This document shows positions 60,178 to 64,000 of a stretch of DNA of 64,000 bases, in pieces. The notes beneath the pieces are model-generated. The model did not search any database, was not told the DNA's origin, and saw only the letters and a list, made by a program, of their open reading frames with translations. The translations under genes and the position numbers were made by a program. This DNA comes from Cryptomeria japonica. Taxonomy: Eukaryota; Streptophyta; Pinopsida; Cupressales; Cupressaceae. The number at the start of each line of letters is the position of its first letter. Position 1 is the stretch's first letter. Location: assembly GCF_030272615.1 (NCBI RefSeq), contig NC_081414.1, forward strand, positions 779,194,119 through 779,258,118. The letters run 5' to 3'.

Positions 60178-60430
60178 ATCTCCCCCTTTGGCATTGATGG
60201 CAACACAAGATGGAAAAACCATCAAATTGTCAAAATAGAAATGCCAAAATCTAAAAACCAACAATCTCCCAAAGAGATCATTTACCAGAAATCAAAATCA
60301 AAATAGAGATACAGAGAGTAATCAATCTCCCCTCCAAGGGATAATGTGTTTTTCCATATCAATCTCTCCCCCTTTGACATCAAATGCCGAAGCAATACAA
60401 AAACCAGATTCAAATACAAAATACCAACTT
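59110..60430 (-). mobile_element. Element D, minus strand, left part only
   Basis: LTR from TGTTAGGTCCTAGAGAC at 59110 to ACCAACA at 60177, then CTCCCCCTTTGGCATTGATG and about 250 bases of interior with a second tract CTCCCCCTTTGACAT near 60366. The preceding GATAT (59105-59109) would be its left target repeat. The interior is broken at about 60431 by element E. No coding part is visible. Confidence 0.75.
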
Positions 60431-60772
60431 TGTCATGCCCAAAATTTAGGGCAAAAACGGAACAAATTTTTTTTTAAAACATACTAAATTAATTTACAAG
60501 TTCACTCTCGCGACAAGCGTTAATGAAATTTCCATTATTAAATTCGAGCTAATTCTGAAGCGAACTAAGCATCGATAAATTTTAATTTTAATTGCGGAAA
60601 ACCTACTGGTTTAATTCTATCTCCAAGAGTTACCTAGTCTTTAGGTTTATTAAATTAATCAAGCTAAAGGATATAGGAGAGAAAAATTAATTTATTCTCC
60701 AATATGACTATACAGTCTAATCAACCATTTATAAATTTCTCTCTATTAATTATTCCAAATTATAACTAGACT

Positions 60773-60777
<5 letters not shown>

Positions 60778-60822
<45 letters not shown>

Positions 60823-60844
60823 CATATACATATATATATATATT
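60778..60844. repeat. (TA)n microsatellite
   Basis: Two TA runs broken by TTTGCATATACA. Further runs lie at 61466-61510 and 61658-61757, the last preceded by several TATATC units. Confidence 0.9.
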
Positions 60845-61058
60845 TATAATTAAATACTTATCCAAAATTATGATCAAAATTCATATATATACATATTTAT
60901 ATTTTACATAAATGTTAAATATTTTAATTCTAAATTCAAAAGCCATTTTAACTTCCTAAATACTATTCCCTATTTTTTTTTCAACCCTAATTAGGGTTCT
61001 ATTTACTCACATATATAATATCTAATCTAATTAACTTATTATTTTTAAATCCAATCTG

Positions 61059-61081
61059 CCCTAGCCCCACCCGGGCTAGGG
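61059..61081. repeat. Hairpin with 9-bp stem
   Basis: CCCTAGCCC, five bases, GGGCTAGGG. It stands at the left border of the GC-rich island. Confidence 0.7.
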
Positions 61082-61192
61082 TTTACCCCATATTTTAACA
61101 GTCCAAATTCTTGCAGGGCCGAAGACCCCAAAGGCGGCCATGAATTTCTTTATTGCAGGTTATGGAGGAAGGGAGGCGGGCTTGGCCGCGCG

Positions 61193-61397
61193 CCACTGTG
61201 TGAGCTCACAGTGGGCGCCGCGGCACCACTGTGTGCCCACACAGTGGGCACCGCTAGTGGCTCCCCACTGTGTGGCCACACAGTGGGAGCCGAAAGCGGC
61301 TCCACTATGTGTGCACACAGTGGGAGCCGAAAGCGGCTCCACTATGTGTGCACACAGTGGGCGCCTCGCGGCCCTCCACTGTGCGTACACACAGTGG
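61193..61397. repeat. Array of six 22-bp palindromes
   Basis: Units at 61193, 61226, 61265, 61302, 61339 and 61376, each with arms CCACTGTG/CACAGTGG or one-base variants. The third is a perfect 22-bp palindrome. The last four start exactly 37 bases apart. Two spacers are themselves hairpins (GGAGCCG, AAAG, CGGCTCC). ORFs read through it on both strands only because of this repeat. Confidence 0.92.
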
Positions 61398-61657
61398 AGT
61401 CCGCGAGGACCCAATTACATTTTTTTTAAAATTTATTTTTTTAAAAAAATACATAATATATAAAAATATATATATATATATATAAATTTATATATATATA
61501 TATATATATTTATATTTAAATAAATTTATATCCACAGTTACAAATGGTGAGAATATTTCAATATGAATTATATATTTTTTTTTTTAAAAAAGAGGTTTAC
61601 ATGCAATTTTTTTTTTTTTAAACTATTATAATAAAGGGAAAAAACATTAAGTTTAAT

Positions 61658-61699
61658 CATATATATATATATCTATATCTATATCTATATCTATATCTA

Positions 61700-61757
<58 letters not shown>
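61658..61757. repeat. (TATATC)n and (TA)n microsatellite
   Basis: TA run, then about five TATATC hexamers (61672-61700), then a long TA run to about 61757. Confidence 0.88.
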
Positions 61758-61759
<2 letters not shown>

Positions 61760-64000
61760 AATACATCTATAAAATAGCTTTTTTTAAATCAATGCTAACT
61801 GAAATACAATTTAAAATACTTTTAAAAAGATACAATATACTTTTCTAGAATAAAAGGAATTTTTCATTGATTTTTCTCCTCTAATCAAATATTTACATAA
61901 AACTACTTTTTTCATTTAAAATACTTAAAATGTTTCAACATCAATAAACTTCTATTTGCCACAAGTGAAATATAGATAAAATCTAAAAGAAAATAATTCT
62001 CTTTCTTTTTTTTTTTATAATTCAAAGAAGCTTTTGCATGCAACACAAATTAACTTTTCTTTTTCTAAAAATCAAAAGTAGAAATAACAAGCTTTTCTTT
62101 TTTTTTATTACATCTCTAAGATATTCTACCAAATTTTCAGGATGTTTCTCTGAATAGTCACAACAATAAAACTTCAAGTCTACTTTCACAAATTACAACT
62201 TGCTTCTCTTTTCTATGAATGAGGCATATTTCTATAACAATTTTAAACAAACATCTGCAACTGAATTTAAGAATCTTCAATAATAATCTTCAGTGTTTTT
62301 TTCATGGTTCCTATTCTCTTTCCTCTGAATTTCCTACATAATAGAAAACACAAATATGACCACGGAGTGCTCACCTCCCAGCCTAGGCTAACTGGTAGCC
62401 ACCCTCGAGCTCGGAGAACCAATTCCTAGACGGGTAACAAACAGGCAAACACATAGAAAGCAATGCATACAGATCCTTTTCAGACACATTCCCAACTTGG
62501 CTTTCACAGCACCACACTTTGGTGATGAACATTTTCAAAGGGTGGTAGTGGACCAATACCCTGAGGAGAACTGCAAGAATGAAATAAACAAGAAGCCACC
62601 TCATGGCACAATAAAAATATCAAGAATTCTCAACCCCTTATTCCTTATGCCCCCCAAAGGCATTCTAGCCTTATATCCCTCCTTATGACCCCCATTGCAC
62701 AAACAGGCCATGCAGCAAGGGTCACACATAGATCCCTTGTGATCGCTCTCAAAAGAGAGTCTCTCACTCGAGGGCTGTCACTTCTACCACCCTCAAGATC
62801 CTCTTCTCTCCCAAGAGTAAGAGATCTTGAGAAAACTCCCAAAACACAACATATCATAAAGTAAAAATACCAAGAGATTTTCAAACATAAACTTTCAAGA
62901 ATACAGATTTCTTACACCAACAAACTTCCAGACATAAACAAGAAGAAGACATTAAAAGTAAAAATTGAAACCAACCTTAATCTGCCCAAAGGTTATTATG
63001 GTATTTGATGAAGAACTGCCCAATCCACAAATCTTTTTCCTTCTACCCTTATTCAATTTCTCTATTCCATAACATTATTCTCTTTCCAAATTTTCTTCTG
63101 TCTCCAAAAATGGAGAGTGGGTGATTACCCTGCTATTCCCAAAAATCTTCCTTAAGAAGCTCACTCTCTGAGTTCTCACAGGATTCTAAAAAAAAAACAA
63201 AAAAAAGAAAGAAAGCAAAAATGCAAAAAGACTCCCCTTCCAAAAGGAAAAATCTTGATTTGATTTAACTTCAATTTTCAATTTTCGCTCAACTCAAAAA
63301 AGCCAATTTTTAAAGCGTTAAAAAGATCATTATAAAGTAGAAACTTGCCTAAAATTACCCCTAACCCCTAGGTATACCTTATGGGCTTTAGGAAACCCTA
63401 TTAAACTACCCCTAGGTGTTCATTTAACCCATTTTAAACCCCTCTGAAGTTTATTTTCGGGTCAAACATAAGTTGACCACTCCAAATATTATATTCCAAA
63501 AGTATTTATGACAACACATTAATTTATTTAAGAAAACTAAAATTAAACACTTTCCCACCAAGAGACAAAATAAAACATTTAAATTAAATACACACGTGTC
63601 AAGTGACACAAATAAAACACTTTTACAAAAATAAAACATGAAATTGTCTCTTGAGGTTTTTACACATTAAAATTTAATTAACACTTAACACTCATGCAAC
63701 ATATACTGTTACGAATAAAATACAACACAAACGGGGTGTTGTCTCTCCAAATAGACAAACCCTGGCTTTACGAACATAAATAGGTCTAGGTTTGATTCTC
63801 TGTAATTTTCCATGGTCACATGGTAAATTTCCTGCGCATCTCAATTTACACATTAGTACTTCCAAATATCCATATATAATATAATTCAATAATATAACAA
63901 TACACATCATTACTTGCATACAATTTTCATCTACACAGATTGAATACATCTTTTATCAAGAAAATTCACATAAGCAATTTCATCCCAATTCACATAAACT
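61758..64000. other. Non-coding tail of the window
   Basis: Oligo-A and oligo-T tracts, a somewhat more GC-rich patch at 62340-62830, and no ORF with recognisable similarity on either strand. It probably belongs to element E. Confidence 0.45.

Larger units (their letters stand above)
60431..64000 (+). mobile_element. Element E: probable long LTR, runs off the right edge
   Basis: The D interior stops at TGTCATGCCCAAAATTTAGG, which has the TG start and wording common for plant Ty3/gypsy LTRs. The following 3.5 kb has no coding sequence I can support but holds long (TA)n runs, a GC-rich palindrome array and oligo-A/T tracts. No end, primer site or partner LTR is in view, so the call and orientation are tentative. 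Confidence 0.4.

Noticed and set aside
60778-60844. TA-rich stretch as a TATA promoter or origin
   Set aside because: It is a simple (TA)n microsatellite, one of several nearby.
61193-61397. CRISPR-like array
   Set aside because: Repeats are palindromes with 11-17-base spacers that are themselves repeated, in plant nuclear DNA with no cas genes.
61140-61485. Several overlapping plus and minus ORFs with CVxTQW-type repeats
   Set aside because: They arise because the palindrome array lacks stops in several frames on both strands; no start context or domain supports a protein.
1-64000. tRNA, rRNA or microRNA genes
   Set aside because: I saw no cloverleaf with A and B boxes, no rRNA core sequence and no convincing long foldback outside the palindrome array.

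Overview
This window is plant nuclear DNA from a repeat-rich genome. It holds one recognisable host gene, a G-type lectin S-receptor-like kinase (minus strand, running off the left edge). Nearly everything else is retrotransposon sequence, much of it nested. The kinase is clearly from a land plant. The amount of old, nested Ty1/copia DNA, with LTRs over 1 kb and A/T-rich decayed spacers, would suit a large-genome seed plant such as a conifer, but the species assignment is only inference.

Layout. 1-2278: kinase gene. 2795-3300: a decayed tandem copy of the kinase's 5' end and promoter. 3300-6250: A/T-rich, no gene seen. 6300-16560: a dead Ty3/gypsy element (PR, RT, RNase H, INT) split by a dead Ty1/copia element at 9224-14721 (called copia-1; 5-bp target duplication ATAGT). 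17310-25325: a nearly full-length copia element (copia-2; LTRs over 1.2 kb, target duplication CACAA) with an extended Gag carrying a coiled coil and four zinc knuckles. 25330-30445: a LINE-type RNase H scrap and two tandem copies of a decayed gag-like ORF of unknown function. 30446-49093: minus-strand copia element B (target duplication AAGTC). Copia element A (31168-42642, minus) sits inside B's left LTR, and a further unknown ORF, H (33164-36290, minus), sits inside A's left LTR. 49094-50909: spacer with a 60-bp tandem repeat.

50910-64000 is a second stack of insertions. F (minus LTR element) is entered by G (plus LTR), which is entered by C (minus, non-autonomous). D (minus LTR) enters C's right LTR, and E (probable plus-strand LTR, running off the right edge) enters D. 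Elements C and F are one family without RT or integrase. C encodes a coiled-coil/zinc-knuckle protein resembling the C-terminal part of copia-2 Gag, plus an unknown ORF of about 1000 codons.

How the parts relate. The copia elements follow gag-protease-integrase-RT-RNase H order, have tRNA-iMet-type primer sites next to the 5' LTR and one or more G-rich polypurine tracts before the 3' LTR. The extended coiled-coil Gag and multiple polypurine tracts recall Sireviruses. All elements are broken, and the stop codons are mostly Gln(CAG)-to-TAG or Trp-to-TAG, a pattern expected from cytosine deamination at methylated CHG sites. The most unusual items are (1) six 22-bp palindromes at about 37-bp spacing in a GC-rich island (61193-61397) and (2) a divergent gag-like ORF family that appears up to four times in different element contexts.
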